A stretch of 64,000 nucleotides of DNA. It comes from Gammaproteobacteria bacterium. Its GTDB lineage: Bacteria > Pseudomonadota > Gammaproteobacteria > Enterobacterales > Psychrobiaceae. Made by a program: the position numbers and the translations under genes. The stretch spans positions 1 through 64,000 of the forward strand of contig JABSRU010000021.1 of NCBI GenBank assembly GCA_013214965.1, written 5' to 3'. Below are positions 52,854 to 61,917 of this stretch, piece by piece (position 1 is the first letter of the stretch; each line of letters begins with the position of its first letter). A model generated the notes under the pieces. That model saw nothing but the letters and a program-made list of their open reading frames with translations. It was not told the origin of the DNA and ran no database searches.

Positions 52854-54506
52854 ATGATAGTCGCGACCAACACCATGAAATATTTACGCAATTTTTTACT
52901 CTATTTTTCTGTCTTCAGCATGATAACGGGCTGTTCTCCGGCGCCTGACGACTTAAATTTTAGAGAACACGGCATTGTTTTTTGCTCAGAAGGTGACCCT
53001 TCGACCTTTAATCCACAGCTATCGGCCAGTGGCACAACCGTTGATGCGACATCTTATCAACTCTATAACCGCTTAGTTGAATATAATCCTGCGCTGGGTA
53101 AATTAGAACCAGCGCTAGCTCATCGTTGGGAAGTATCCAACGATGGTCATACTTATACCTTCTTTTTACGTAATAACGTACCCTTTCATCACAACAAAAT
53201 TTTTACCCCAACTCGCCATTTAAATGCCGATGATGTGCTATTTTCTTTTAGTCGTATCATCAATGCTAGCCATCCTTTTCATCAGGTATCTGGATCGAGT
53301 TATCCTTTTTTTAGCAGTATTAATTTAGCCGGGATTATCGAAACCATCGATGTTATCAATCCCACCACCATTGCCTTTCATTTAGTCAATCCCGACAGTT
53401 CTTTTCTGGCCAATTTAGCCACCGATTTTGCGGTCATTTTATCCCAAGAGTATGGTCAATATTTACAGTCGATTAATAGTCTCGATTTTATTGATTCAAA
53501 ACCTATCGGCACAGGACCCTTTTATTTAGCCGCTTACTATAAAGATAACTACATTCGCTATAAGTCACATCAAGAGTATTGGGCGGGAAAACCAAGAATA
53601 GAACAACTTGTTTACGATATAACCTCGAAAAGCACCAACCGAATTGCCAAGTTAATGACTGGCGATTGCGATGTTTCAGCACTACCGCAATCAAGCGAAC
53701 TTGATATCATTCGCCATAACGTCAATTTAGAATTACAAATTCAAACGGGCCTCAATGTCTCCTATTTGGCTTTTAACACCGAAAAACCACCTTTTAACCG
53801 TTTAATTATTAGGCAAGCAATTGCACATGCTATTAACAAAAAAGCCATTATTGACGCGGTTTATTATGGCAGCGCAACCAGTGCAAAAACCGTGTTACCA
53901 CCACTGTCTTGGGCCTATGACAATACATTGAAAGAATATGAGTACAATCCAACCAAAGCGAGAAAAATGTTAGCTGAAGCGGGTTATCCTGATGGTTTTA
54001 AGATGACGTTGTGGGCAGCTCCTGTCCAGCGAATTTATAACCCTAACGCGGTAAAAACAGCAGAATTAATACAAGGACAATTAGCCGAAATTGGCATTAA
54101 GATTAAGATTATCAGCTATGGTTGGTCGGTGTTTCTCAATAAACTCAACGACTATCAATATGATTCGGTGTTATTAGGCTGGACTGCAGATAATGCCGAC
54201 CCTGATAATTTTTTCAGACCTATTTTGAGCTGTTCATCGCTCATTTCAGGCAATAACCGCGCTAATTGGTGTGAACCTAAGTTTGACCAGCTGTTAAACT
54301 CCGCGATCGCTCATAACGCTCAAGTAGATCGAATTCCATACTATCATCAAGCACAGCAAATGTTGTTTGAGCATTTGCCGGTGGTTCCTCTAGGGCATGC
54401 CCTTAGATTCCAAGTACGAAGGCGCACCGTTCATGGTTTATCTTTAAACCCTTATGGCGGCATTTCATTTAGAAAGGTTTATCTTAAACCGCTACAGGAG
54501 AAATAA
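52854..54506 (+). CDS. sapA: SapA-type peptide ABC transporter substrate-binding lipoprotein
   Basis: 550 residues of the SBP_bac_5 family, binding peptides in the periplasm for SapBCDF. A lipobox TGC sits at SMITGCSPAPDD; if translation starts at the in-frame ATG 52875 (MKYLRNFLLYF) the signal is a typical 19 residues, so this start is a good alternative to 52854. Family landmarks: EGDPSTFNPQLSASGTTVDATSYQLYNRLVEYNP, LAHRWEVSNDGHTYTFFLRNNVPFHHN, GTGPFYLAAYYKDNYIRYK and LLGWTADNADPDNFFRPILSC. E. coli SapA is a plain periplasmic protein, so lipid anchoring would be a difference. First gene of sapABCDF, two bases before sapB. Confidence 0.9.
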   Translation: MIVATNTMKYLRNFLLYFSVFSMITGCSPAPDDLNFREHGIVFCSEGDPSTFNPQLSASGTTVDATSYQLYNRLVEYNPALGKLEPALAHRWEVSNDGHTYTFFLRNNVPFHHNKIFTPTRHLNADDVLFSFSRIINASHPFHQVSGSSYPFFSSINLAGIIETIDVINPTTIAFHLVNPDSSFLANLATDFAVILSQEYGQYLQSINSLDFIDSKPIGTGPFYLAAYYKDNYIRYKSHQEYWAGKPRIEQLVYDITSKSTNRIAKLMTGDCDVSALPQSSELDIIRHNVNLELQIQTGLNVSYLAFNTEKPPFNRLIIRQAIAHAINKKAIIDAVYYGSATSAKTVLPPLSWAYDNTLKEYEYNPTKARKMLAEAGYPDGFKMTLWAAPVQRIYNPNAVKTAELIQGQLAEIGIKIKIISYGWSVFLNKLNDYQYDSVLLGWTADNADPDNFFRPILSCSSLISGNNRANWCEPKFDQLLNSAIAHNAQVDRIPYYHQAQQMLFEHLPVVPLGHALRFQVRRRTVHGLSLNPYGGISFRKVYLKPLQEK

Positions 54507-54508
54507 CG

Positions 54509-55540
54509 ATGTGGTTATATATTGCTCGCCGTTTTAATTTATTTTTCCTCACGTTAGGGGTATTGTTTGCTTTAGTCCTAATGATGAATAAAGCGATGCC
54601 TGGCGATTCGTTAGTTAAACTGAGCGGGGTAAATACTCCAAGTAAAGAGCAAGTGGTTGAACTGACCTCAAGGTATCAGCTAGACGATTCAATAATTAAT
54701 CAATATATTGCATTTATCAATCAACGATTAAGTGGTGACTTTGGCATATCGTTAAGTTCTAAACAACCGATCATCAATGAAATCATCCAACACCTCCCTG
54801 CCACCATTGAATTATGCTTTTATGCGATGATTTTAGCATTGTCGATTGGTATTCCTTTGGGGGTTATTGCCTCATTTAAGTACAAGAAAATAACCGATCA
54901 TGCCATTATTACGGTGACTTTAGTCGGATATTCGATCCCGATATTTTGCCTCGGCGTGATTGGGATTATGTTATTCGGGCTTGAGCTACAATGGCTGCCG
55001 GTCGCTGGTAGAATTAATTTACTATACCAAGTTGATATGGTAACAGGCTTCACAATTATCGATATTTTGTTATCGGACATCTCTTACAAGTCCTTAGCAC
55101 TAAGAGATGCTTTTGCCCATTTAACCATGCCAGCGCTGACCTTGGCATTATTCCCAATTACCGTGGTTATTAGAATCACTCGACATGCGATGCTCGACGA
55201 ATTAAATACCAATTATATAAAAGCCGCTGAGGCTCGGGGCATTTCGCCAACCAATATCATTCTTCATCATGCACTACCCAATGCGATGCACCCGGTATTG
55301 GCACAAGTCAGCTTACAGCTCAGTACATTATTAACCAGCGCCATGGTCACTGAAGTTATTTTTTCATGGCCAGGCATTGGTACGTGGTTAATGTCAGCTA
55401 TTTATCAACGAGATTATCCAGTGATCACTGCGGGGATTTTAGTCTGTGCAATATTTCTAATTGTGATCTCATTAGTCAGCGACTTATTGTCTATTGTCTC
55501 AACCCCAAAACGCCGGAGTGTTCGACATGGCAAAAACTAA
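54509..55540 (+). CDS. sapB: Sap peptide ABC transporter permease SapB
   Basis: 343 residues, six membrane spans, BPD_transp_1 permease of the oligopeptide class. The N-terminal span (FNLFFLTLGVLFALVLMM) with the small periplasmic domain (SGVNTPSKEQVVELTSRYQLDDSIINQY) is typical of DppB-like subunits. The EAA loop that docks the ATPases is EARGISPTNIILHHALPNAMHPV. In enterobacteria Sap proteins affect antimicrobial-peptide resistance and putrescine export, so the transport direction is unsettled. It overlaps sapC by 14 bases if sapC starts at 55527. Confidence 0.92.
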   Translation: MWLYIARRFNLFFLTLGVLFALVLMMNKAMPGDSLVKLSGVNTPSKEQVVELTSRYQLDDSIINQYIAFINQRLSGDFGISLSSKQPIINEIIQHLPATIELCFYAMILALSIGIPLGVIASFKYKKITDHAIITVTLVGYSIPIFCLGVIGIMLFGLELQWLPVAGRINLLYQVDMVTGFTIIDILLSDISYKSLALRDAFAHLTMPALTLALFPITVVIRITRHAMLDELNTNYIKAAEARGISPTNIILHHALPNAMHPVLAQVSLQLSTLLTSAMVTEVIFSWPGIGTWLMSAIYQRDYPVITAGILVCAIFLIVISLVSDLLSIVSTPKRRSVRHGKN

Positions 55541-56420
55541 TAGTATTTATCAAGATGAGATAATTCCGTCGCCACTAAAACAAATTTGGAATAACTTTTC
55601 AAATTCACCGTTACCCATGCTAGGCCTATGGGTCTTTATTGGCTTTATGTTGATAAGTATTTTTGCACCGTTAATTGCCCCTTATCCACCAGGGCAACAG
55701 CATCTCGATGCCCTATTAACGCCGCCATCTTGGCATCCCAATGGTAATGTTGCCTTCTTTTTTGGCACCGATGACTTAGGAAGAGACATTCTATCCAACT
55801 TGATTTACGGGACCCGAATTACCTTTGGTGCCAGCTTACTAGTCACGTTAATTGCGCTGATTTCTGGCTGTCTTATTGGCATTTTTTCAGGCATGAGCCA
55901 TGGTTTAAAGTCCAGTGTACTCAATCATATTCTAGATGCCACCCTCGCTATACCTTCTTTATTATTAGCGATTATTTTGGTCGCTATTAGTGGACCAGGA
56001 ATTTTTAATGTGATGTTAGCTGTCGGTTTTTCGCTGACCCCGCAATTTATGCGCGCCACTCATAATGCTGTTCATCAAGAATTGTCTAAGGAATATGTCA
56101 CCGCGACCAAACTCGATGGTGCCAATAAATTTCAAATTTTTGTATTCTGTATTCTGCCTAACATTCTTGATGCTTTAGTGATTCAAATAACTTTAGCTAT
56201 TTCTGTTGCTATCATTGATATCGCGACCTTAGGTTTTTTAAAAATTGGCGCCCAATCACCAACATCAGAATGGGGTGCTATGCTTTCCGATGGTCTTGAC
56301 TTGATCTTTATTGCACCTTGGAATGTTATTTTTCCCGGTCTAGCCCTATTTTTTGCGGTTTTATCGATTAATGTGATTGGCTATGGGCTGCAACAAGCAC
56401 TCAAAGAAGGGATCGGATAA
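55527..56420 (+). CDS. sapC: Sap peptide ABC transporter permease SapC
   Basis: About 297 residues, matching E. coli SapC (296). The start at 55527 (MAKTNSIYQDE) has a GGAG upstream; an earlier TTG at 55494 is less likely. DppC-like layout: N-terminal span MLGLWVFIGFMLISIFAPLIAPYPP, LTPPSWHPNGNVAFFFGTDDLGRDILSNLIYGTRI, and the EAA loop TKLDGANKFQIFVFCILPNIL. The stop overlaps the sapD start (TAATG). Forms the membrane channel with SapB. Confidence 0.92.
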   Translation: MAKTNSIYQDEIIPSPLKQIWNNFSNSPLPMLGLWVFIGFMLISIFAPLIAPYPPGQQHLDALLTPPSWHPNGNVAFFFGTDDLGRDILSNLIYGTRITFGASLLVTLIALISGCLIGIFSGMSHGLKSSVLNHILDATLAIPSLLLAIILVAISGPGIFNVMLAVGFSLTPQFMRATHNAVHQELSKEYVTATKLDGANKFQIFVFCILPNILDALVIQITLAISVAIIDIATLGFLKIGAQSPTSEWGAMLSDGLDLIFIAPWNVIFPGLALFFAVLSINVIGYGLQQALKEGIG

Positions 56421-57427
56421 TGCCTTTATTAGATATCAGAAATTTAACCATAGAACTAGACACCCCTCAAGGAAAAATAAAAGCGGTCGATCGGGTTAAT
56501 TTATCAATCAACCCAGGTGAAATCAGAGGATTAGTTGGTGAGTCAGGTTCCGGTAAAAGTTTAGTGGCCAAAGCGATTATGGGGATACTGAGTGACCGCT
56601 GGCACGTGTCGGCTGATCGCCTTCGTTATAATGGTATCGATCTTTTATCTTTATCAGCCAAAGAGCGTCGCAAAATTATGGGGCGAGAAATCGCGATGGT
56701 TTTTCAGGAACCTTCTTCTTGCCTAGATCCTAACGACACCGTTGGTCATCAACTGCATGAATCATTATCAACTGTTGACTCTGGCGTACCATTTTTTCAA
56801 CGGAAGCAATGGCGTGAAGTGAGAATAAGGCAGCTACTGCATAAAGTTGGGATCAGAGATCACCAAAGAGTGGTGACAAGCTATCCCCATGAGCTATCTG
56901 AAGGTATGTGCCAAAAAGTGTTGATTGCGATGGCCATTGCCTATAAACCACGCTTATTAATTGCTGATGAGCCAACCGCTGTGATTGAAAGTGGTGCGCA
57001 AATTCAAATTTTTAAGTTATTTAAAAAATTAAACCAAATTAATGATGTGTCTATTCTATTGATCGATCATGATTTAGAGCATATCAAAAATTGGACCCAA
57101 ACAATCACCGTGATGTACAGTGGTCAATCGGTTGAATCTGGGCAAACAAAACAAATTTTCAAGCAGCCTTTTCACCCATACACCCGAGCCCTGTTACAAA
57201 GTATGCCGCATTTCGATGATAAGCTAGGACATAAATCACAATTAAATGCGTTATCAGGTTGTATTCCAACCATTCAACATTTGCCTATTGGTTGTCGACT
57301 CGGCCCTCGCTGTCCGAATGCCCAACGGCTGTGTGTTGAAATGCCAAAAATGCAAAAATCAAAAGGACATTATTTTTCTTGTCATTTTCCTGTTTCCTAT
57401 GACAATAATGAAAAAAACCATGAATAA
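56420..57427 (+). CDS. sapD: Sap peptide ABC transporter ATP-binding protein SapD
   Basis: 335 residues (E. coli 330). Walker A GESGSGKSLVAKAIM (~residues 40-54), Q-loop AMVFQEPSSCLDP, signature ELSEGMCQKVLIAMAIA, Walker B LLIADEPTA. The signature reads LSEGM rather than LSGGQ, and the residue after the Walker B Asp-Glu-Pro is normal. The C-terminal oligopeptide-transporter extension has the Cys motif GCRLGPRCPNAQRLC...HYFSCHFP, which in this group can bind an iron-sulphur cluster. Overlaps sapC by one base and sapF by eight. Confidence 0.93.
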   Translation: MPLLDIRNLTIELDTPQGKIKAVDRVNLSINPGEIRGLVGESGSGKSLVAKAIMGILSDRWHVSADRLRYNGIDLLSLSAKERRKIMGREIAMVFQEPSSCLDPNDTVGHQLHESLSTVDSGVPFFQRKQWREVRIRQLLHKVGIRDHQRVVTSYPHELSEGMCQKVLIAMAIAYKPRLLIADEPTAVIESGAQIQIFKLFKKLNQINDVSILLIDHDLEHIKNWTQTITVMYSGQSVESGQTKQIFKQPFHPYTRALLQSMPHFDDKLGHKSQLNALSGCIPTIQHLPIGCRLGPRCPNAQRLCVEMPKMQKSKGHYFSCHFPVSYDNNEKNHE

Positions 57428-58193
57428 TTTATTAGAAGTTAATGAATTAACTAAGTCGTTTCATAGCGGTTATCGCTGGTTAATCCCGCAGTATCAACAA
57501 GCATTAGGACCCATTTCATTTAATTTAGCCCAACAACAAACCTTATCAATTGTCGGTGATGCAGGTTCAGGTAAAACAACCCTAGCACGAATTTTAGTCG
57601 GTGCAGAAGTTCGTTCAAGCGGTACTATCATTCTTGATGGAGAACAACTCGAATCGAAAAATCATCAACAGCGCTGTCGCTATATTCGAATGATTTTTCA
57701 AGATTCAGACACCTCATTAAACCCTAGGTTACGGATTGGGAATTTATTAGAAGAGCCACTGAGGTTTGCCACTAACTTAACCCGTAAAGACCGTGAAAAA
57801 GAGGTTTACAATAAGCTTCGCATGGTAGGCTTATTACCGGAGCACGCCCATTTTTATCCCCATATGATTTCTGGTGGTCAAAAGCAGCGGATAGGCGTCG
57901 CCAGAGCGTTGATGCTCGACCCGCATATCATTGTGGCCGATGAGGCTTTGTCAGCCTTAGACATGTCGGTACGTTCACAGATTATTAATTTACTGTTAAA
58001 GCTTCAAAAAGAAATGGGATTGTCTTATATTTTTGTATCACACAATATTAATATTGTGCGACACATCAGTGATCAGGTGATGGTGTTAGACCAAGGTAAA
58101 ATGGTCGAGTTTGGCGACGCGAAGCAAATTTTTGAGGCACCAACAAACGACTACACCCGAAAATTGCTTTATAATCTCGATTATCAATCATGA
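57420..58193 (+). CDS. sapF: Sap peptide ABC transporter ATP-binding protein SapF
   Basis: About 257 residues (E. coli 268). The start at 57420 (MNNLLEVNELTKSF) gives the normal ABC N-terminus; a longer frame upstream lies entirely within sapD. Walker A GDAGSGKTTLARIL, Q-loop RMIFQDSDTSLNP, signature MISGGQKQRIGVARALM, Walker B HIIVADEALSALD, H-loop FVSHNINIV. Canonical LSGGQ-like signature, so it complements SapD with its degenerate one. Overlaps sapD by eight bases and is followed 15 bases later by a parvulin gene. Confidence 0.93.
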   Translation: MNNLLEVNELTKSFHSGYRWLIPQYQQALGPISFNLAQQQTLSIVGDAGSGKTTLARILVGAEVRSSGTIILDGEQLESKNHQQRCRYIRMIFQDSDTSLNPRLRIGNLLEEPLRFATNLTRKDREKEVYNKLRMVGLLPEHAHFYPHMISGGQKQRIGVARALMLDPHIIVADEALSALDMSVRSQIINLLLKLQKEMGLSYIFVSHNINIVRHISDQVMVLDQGKMVEFGDAKQIFEAPTNDYTRKLLYNLDYQS

Positions 58194-58208
58194 CAACGAG
58201 CTAACATC

Positions 58209-58487
58209 ATGGCAAAAGCCTGTGCAGTACATATTTTAGTAAAAACCAAAGCCGAAGCAGATAAAATCAAAGCAAAACTAGCTAAGGGTGAAGACTTTGC
58301 TAAATTAGCTAAAAAATTCTCAACCTGTCCGTCCGGTAAAAAAGGCGGTAGTTTAGGAGAATTCCAACCGGGTCAAATGGTTAAAGCCTTTGATAATGTT
58401 GTGTTTAAAAAAGCGATTTTAGAAGTACATGGTCCAATTAAAACTCAATTCGGTTATCACTTAATCAAGACGTTGTACCGTAATTAA
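58209..58487 (+). CDS. ppiC: Parvulin-type peptidyl-prolyl cis-trans isomerase (PpiC)
   Basis: A 92-residue stand-alone parvulin without signal peptide, so cytoplasmic; E. coli PpiC is 93 residues. Sequence landmarks: [50 protein letters not shown] (His8 and Cys39 at the active-site dyad) and [12 protein letters not shown]...[14 protein letters not shown] with the second His. It follows sapF by 15 bases on the same strand and is likely co-transcribed; no functional link to Sap is obvious. Confidence 0.93.
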   Translation: MAKACAVHILVKTKAEADKIKAKLAKGEDFAKLAKKFSTCPSGKKGGSLGEFQPGQMVKAFDNVVFKKAILEVHGPIKTQFGYHLIKTLYRN

Positions 58488-58787
58488 GCTGAGCTCCCGA
58501 TAATAGTTTTGTAATACGTTAAAATTAAATATAGGGTTAAGCTCTAATGACGGGATTTCAAGCTTAAGCCGATTGAACGAGTAATAGCTTACTATTGGAA
58601 TTTAAGGTAACACAGTATTCGTTCATTTTAACCAGCACAAGCGGGTAATAATTTAACCGGATTGGTATTATTTGTCATCAAAGAAAACGCCTAGATGTAT
58701 TTTATCAGTATAGTGATTCGGTATTTTAACAAAATCACTATACTGTTTAGAAGAGTCAAATCAAAAGGTAAATGCACCTGGCATTGG
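58488..58787. other. Intergenic region between ppiC and the PEP-CTERM gene
   Basis: 300 bases without a gene. The only structure seen is a long perfect inverted repeat at 58706-58745, listed separately. The two flanking genes converge here. Confidence 0.5.
58706..58745. repeat. 13-bp perfect inverted repeat downstream of the PEP-CTERM gene
   Basis: CAGTATAGTGATT (58706-58718) pairs with AATCACTATACTG (58733-58745) over a 14-base loop. It lies between convergent genes ~40 bases past the PEP-CTERM stop, so it could act as a terminator, though neither side has a good T-run. Confidence 0.65.
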
Positions 58788-59495
58788 TTAAGATTTTTTA
58801 CTCAATCGACGTGATGCTAATCCGAGCAATCCTAGAGCAAAAATAACAAATGTTGAAGGTTCAGGTATAGCATTGATATTGGTCGTTATATTATAACTAT
58901 AATCACGAGCTAGACCATTCACAAAAATACTGTTACCGAATGTCGGTGCAAACCCAACGCCTTGGCTCAAACTACCTGAACCCGAATTATTCCACGATCC
59001 TGAAAGACTCAATATATCACCATTTATATATGGAATGACACTACCAAAACTATTTCCATCAGCATCGGCATCCAGAAAACCAGAAGCGATTGTCTCACCA
59101 GCACCTAAGGTAAACTGACTCAGTGTTGTTGAAAAGTCCAAACTCACATCACCGGTACTAAAATAATCAGTGCCTGAATATCGTGTATCTCCAATAGCCA
59201 TTAACGTGAAATCATTAGCCATCGTTTGATTAATTTTTACTACAAAAGGTGTTACTCGACCACGATAATTACCAACGGTAAAATTGAAGTCATTGAGTGT
59301 CACTATTTGATCAGCACCAGACGTATTGGTGTATTCGTCATTATGATTGATCACCATTATAGACTGCCATCCATCCATAATTCCGCCATTAAGTGTATCA
59401 CCCAATGTAAAAAGTCCCGCATGAGCAACATTAACGATACTAGTTGCGGCTAACATCATTCCAATTATACCTGTATTTATAAATTTTAATTTCAT
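58788..59495 (-). CDS. PEP-CTERM sorting-domain protein
   Basis: A 235-residue secreted protein. Signal peptide MKLKFINTGIIGMMLAATSIVNVAHA, then ~180 residues of beta-rich, Gly/Ser/Asn-rich sequence with one domain (LFTLGDTLNGGIMDGWQSI...LDADADGNSFGSVIPYI), then the sorting tail: IPEPSTFVIFALGLLGLASRRLSKKS, i.e. PEP box, membrane helix and basic end recognised by an exosortase. No exosortase gene is in the window; the substrate depends on one elsewhere. Function of the mature protein is unknown; such proteins often end in the exopolysaccharide matrix. The 3' side carries an inverted repeat. Confidence 0.85.
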   Translation of the reverse strand: MKLKFINTGIIGMMLAATSIVNVAHAGLFTLGDTLNGGIMDGWQSIMVINHNDEYTNTSGADQIVTLNDFNFTVGNYRGRVTPFVVKINQTMANDFTLMAIGDTRYSGTDYFSTGDVSLDFSTTLSQFTLGAGETIASGFLDADADGNSFGSVIPYINGDILSLSGSWNNSGSGSLSQGVGFAPTFGNSIFVNGLARDYSYNITTNINAIPEPSTFVIFALGLLGLASRRLSKKS

Positions 59496-59857
59496 GTGAT
59501 ATACCTTTTTTAGTTAATTAATTAATTATTACATAGCAGAGACTGTGCCAACATTTAAATATTATTACTTTTCAAACAGATACTCAAAGTAAAAATAAAC
59601 GAACACTTGACATGTAAAAAAAACTGACACGACCACATTCGTAAACCATTGAATAAAAAACAAAAAAAATTAAACGTTTACACTCTCACCAACCATTGAT
59701 ATAGACATTATTCAGCACTGAGCAAAATTAAATAGTTAAAGCGTGATGGCATTGCCGCTCGTGCCATTAAAAACTTGAGAATAGTCCCATTATTCGACCA
59801 ATACTTAGCTCAGAACGAAAAATCAGAAATTATATCAGGGCAGCGGTTCAAGGCATA
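59496..59857. other. Intergenic region upstream of the PEP-CTERM gene
   Basis: About 360 bases. The part next to 59495 (TAATTAATTAATTA at ~59512-59526) is the promoter side of the PEP-CTERM gene. From ~59740 the composition becomes less AT-rich and leads into the RND-pump remnant, so some unrecognised decayed coding sequence may be included. Nothing else identified. Confidence 0.45.
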
Positions 59858-60058
59858 ATGATGAATGGAGTTGTTTTTTCTAACCGTCCTTTACCTCTCA
59901 GCCCTCAATGGTTAAACATCAGAACAGATGCGGAAGTTCAACCGCCGTTAGCAACTGTTGTTATTGGTGGAATTATTTCATCCATACTTTTGACACTATT
60001 TATCTTGCCAATATTGTATCGCATTGCGCATCAACGTTCTTTTCAAAATAAAAAATAA
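59858..60058 (+). pseudogene. C-terminal remnant of a CusA/CzcA-type heavy-metal RND efflux pump
   Basis: The frame carries TDAEVQPPLATVVIGGIISSILLTLFILPILYRIAHQ, the last two membrane helices of HME-RND pumps (family pattern 'GaEvQrPLAtVviGGliSStlLTLlvLPvlY'). Upstream, the residues before TDAEV (VVFSNRPLPLSPQWLNI) do not fit the pump and no other part of the ~1040-residue protein is present. Only about 40 codons remain. It is followed directly by the hemerythrin-like pseudogene, so this block appears to be decaying. Confidence 0.75.
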
Positions 60059-60080
60059 ACTAGATAAATATCAATCTAGC

Positions 60081-60599
60081 CTAACCATTCCTAATTATAT
60101 GTCTGCTCGTCATCACCATTGTGATGATTCTTTCATTGGGGCAGAATCAGCGGTTGCACAAACAGATTGGCTTAAAGCCGTCGATTATGACAGACTTTTG
60201 TTGATGATCTACTCCATCATTTCTTGCAGGAAGAACACATTTTATTTCCTGCCTTTGAGGAAACAACAAGGATCACGATAGGTCCAGCGCAAGTGATGCG
60301 CAAGGAGCACCTTATAAATGCGGCAACACAATATGAAAGAAGAACAAATACTATACCCGATGACGCAAAATAACTTGCCTGCTCCCGCGGCGGTACTTAA
60401 TCAATTATCAATGAAACTGAGCGCGGCTCAGCTCGATGTTAGTGAACTAGAAGCACCGGAACCCATGCGCCAAATGTTAATCGCCCTTACGAAGCTCAAC
60501 TGTGGCAATTTCTTGCTGGTGAGCCATCGCATGGAGCCCTTCCCGCTCTATCCAAAACTAAACCAACGGGGCTTTATTACGACATTGCTCAAAAAATAG
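60081..60599 (+). pseudogene. Frameshifted hemerythrin-like (HHE) and DUF2249 fusion gene
   Basis: Three frames in succession spell one protein. Frame one (ATG 60099): YMSARHHHCDDSFIGAESAV...DYDRLL. After a shift near 60195: DDLLHHFLQEEHILFPAFEE and VMRKEH. After a second shift near 60305-60335: QHNMKEEQILYPM. These are the iron-ligand helices of a hemerythrin HHE domain. The last part, LDVSELEAPEPMRQMLIAL and EPFPLYPKLNQRGF, is a DUF2249 domain. Such hemerythrin-DUF2249 proteins occur near nitrogen-oxide and respiration genes. Either a recent pseudogene or sequencing errors; two separate shifts favour true decay. Confidence 0.8.
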
Positions 60600-60852
60600 A
60601 TAACGTGTCGGTACTTTACTTTTGGTGACGGTTTTTTCACCTCAAGTACCACGATATTCTCATTAGCCAGTTTTGTGCTCAACAATTACCTAAACATCAC
60701 TGCGATTCGTATCTCTAAATCTCTCACAGACAATCATGGGCTTTGGGGACGGAGTTAGCTACTTGCACTGGCTTTGCTGCTGCAATTTAGCTACTTATTG
60801 ACATTATTAATCAGTGTGTGTCTAAAGTATGCAGCGATAAAAAGTCAAATAG

Positions 60853-61500
60853 CTAAATTAACGCGACACAAGGTAAATCATTGCCACTATTGGCTGGATG
60901 AATCACATATTCGCCATGATATTTCACCTGAGATTTATAGTCGGTGACTTTATGCAATAACATCTGATGTTGATGGCAAAAATTAATCACGGCTTGACTA
61001 TCACCCCGTAAATAAATTGATAACGGTTTAACCAAATCCAACGATTGGTTAAAACACTGCTTAAATTTTTGTGGACAAATCACTAAGGACGCTGCACCAC
61101 CCGACTTAATATTTACTTTTTTCCCCACGGGCACATCAGTTGTCACCAACCACTGCTCATCACTTAATGAAGTAAGCACCTGGTTAATGGCCGATTGATT
61201 AACTCCTAAATTAGCGCCCTCAGCATCAAATATTGGCCGCAATGTATACACCAAATCGACAAATTGTTGCTTTAGCAAAGCGTGCCGCCCCAATGTACGA
61301 GCTTGTTGCTGCCAATGCTTTAACGACACCACTGCACAAATGTCGAAACGATGGTTTTTTAATGCCTTGGTCACCCAAGCACTAAAAAAATGGGTTTCGC
61401 TTAAAGGGTTTATCGGTGTTTTTCCTGCTTGCTGTGATGTAGCCAAATCGGCTAAGCCAGCATTAACCACGCGGTATATTTCGGCTGAAAAAGAATTCAT
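60853..61500 (-). CDS. DUF2913 family protein
   Basis: A 215-residue cytoplasmic protein. The pattern EIYRVVNAGLADLATSQQAGKTPINPLSETHFFSAWVTKALKNHRF at the N-terminus and the ending VTDYKSQVKYHGEYVIHPAN are what I associate with the DUF2913 family of Vibrio, Shewanella and relatives; function is unknown. No signal peptide, membrane span or known catalytic motif is visible. It stands alone, with ~250 bases of unassigned sequence on its 3' side (60600-60852), in which I see no gene. Confidence 0.7.
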   Translation of the reverse strand: MNSFSAEIYRVVNAGLADLATSQQAGKTPINPLSETHFFSAWVTKALKNHRFDICAVVSLKHWQQQARTLGRHALLKQQFVDLVYTLRPIFDAEGANLGVNQSAINQVLTSLSDEQWLVTTDVPVGKKVNIKSGGAASLVICPQKFKQCFNQSLDLVKPLSIYLRGDSQAVINFCHQHQMLLHKVTDYKSQVKYHGEYVIHPANSGNDLPCVALI

Positions 61501-61703
61501 CTTTCATTCCTATGTCTTGTTTGGGCGGCAATTTATCATAAAAACCAAATTTTAGCGCGTTAGATCTAAAAAGCATCAATTTATTGAGCAAACTTGCGCC
61601 CATTGCTGTAAAATCCTTTTTCGTAATGTCGCGCTTGAATTAATAAGCACTAAATTAATAAGCACTAAGTTACGCTACTTTAATTCTCGCAGGAAAAAAC
61701 ACC

Positions 61704-61910
61704 ATGGCTACCAGTAAAAAATTTACTTCAAAAATCACTCAAGACAATGACACGTGGACGGCACAAATCCTTCGTCGAAAAACAGCCCGTGAAACCTTAG
61801 TATCAAAAAGCCAAGACGGTTTCACCACTGAAGCTGCTGCCAACGAATGGGCAGAAACCGAGTTAAAATCATATTTACAAAGCTTAAACGAACGTAATAA
61901 ACGTCGTTAA
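61704..61910 (+). CDS. DUF3622 family small protein
   Basis: A 68-residue basic protein: SKKFTSKITQDNDTWTAQILRRKTARETLVSKSQDGFTTEAAANEWAETELKSYLQSLNERNKRR. The pattern of a short beta-hairpin (W-x-A-x-I-x-R-R) and a terminal helix ending NERNKRR matches the DUF3622 family of marine gammaproteobacteria. A 'GCAGG' ribosome-binding site precedes the ATG and a terminator follows immediately, so it is a stand-alone gene. Function unknown. Confidence 0.78.
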   Translation: MATSKKFTSKITQDNDTWTAQILRRKTARETLVSKSQDGFTTEAAANEWAETELKSYLQSLNERNKRR

Positions 61911-61917
61911 AAAACCT

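Noticed and set aside
57246-57419. Longer N-terminus for SapF
   Set aside because: This stretch is the out-of-frame shadow of sapD; the ABC domain begins at 57420.
60600-60852. Further remnant of a membrane or respiration-linked gene
   Set aside because: A short hydrophobic stretch is visible (LLALALLLQFSYLLTLL) but it is interrupted and too short to assign.
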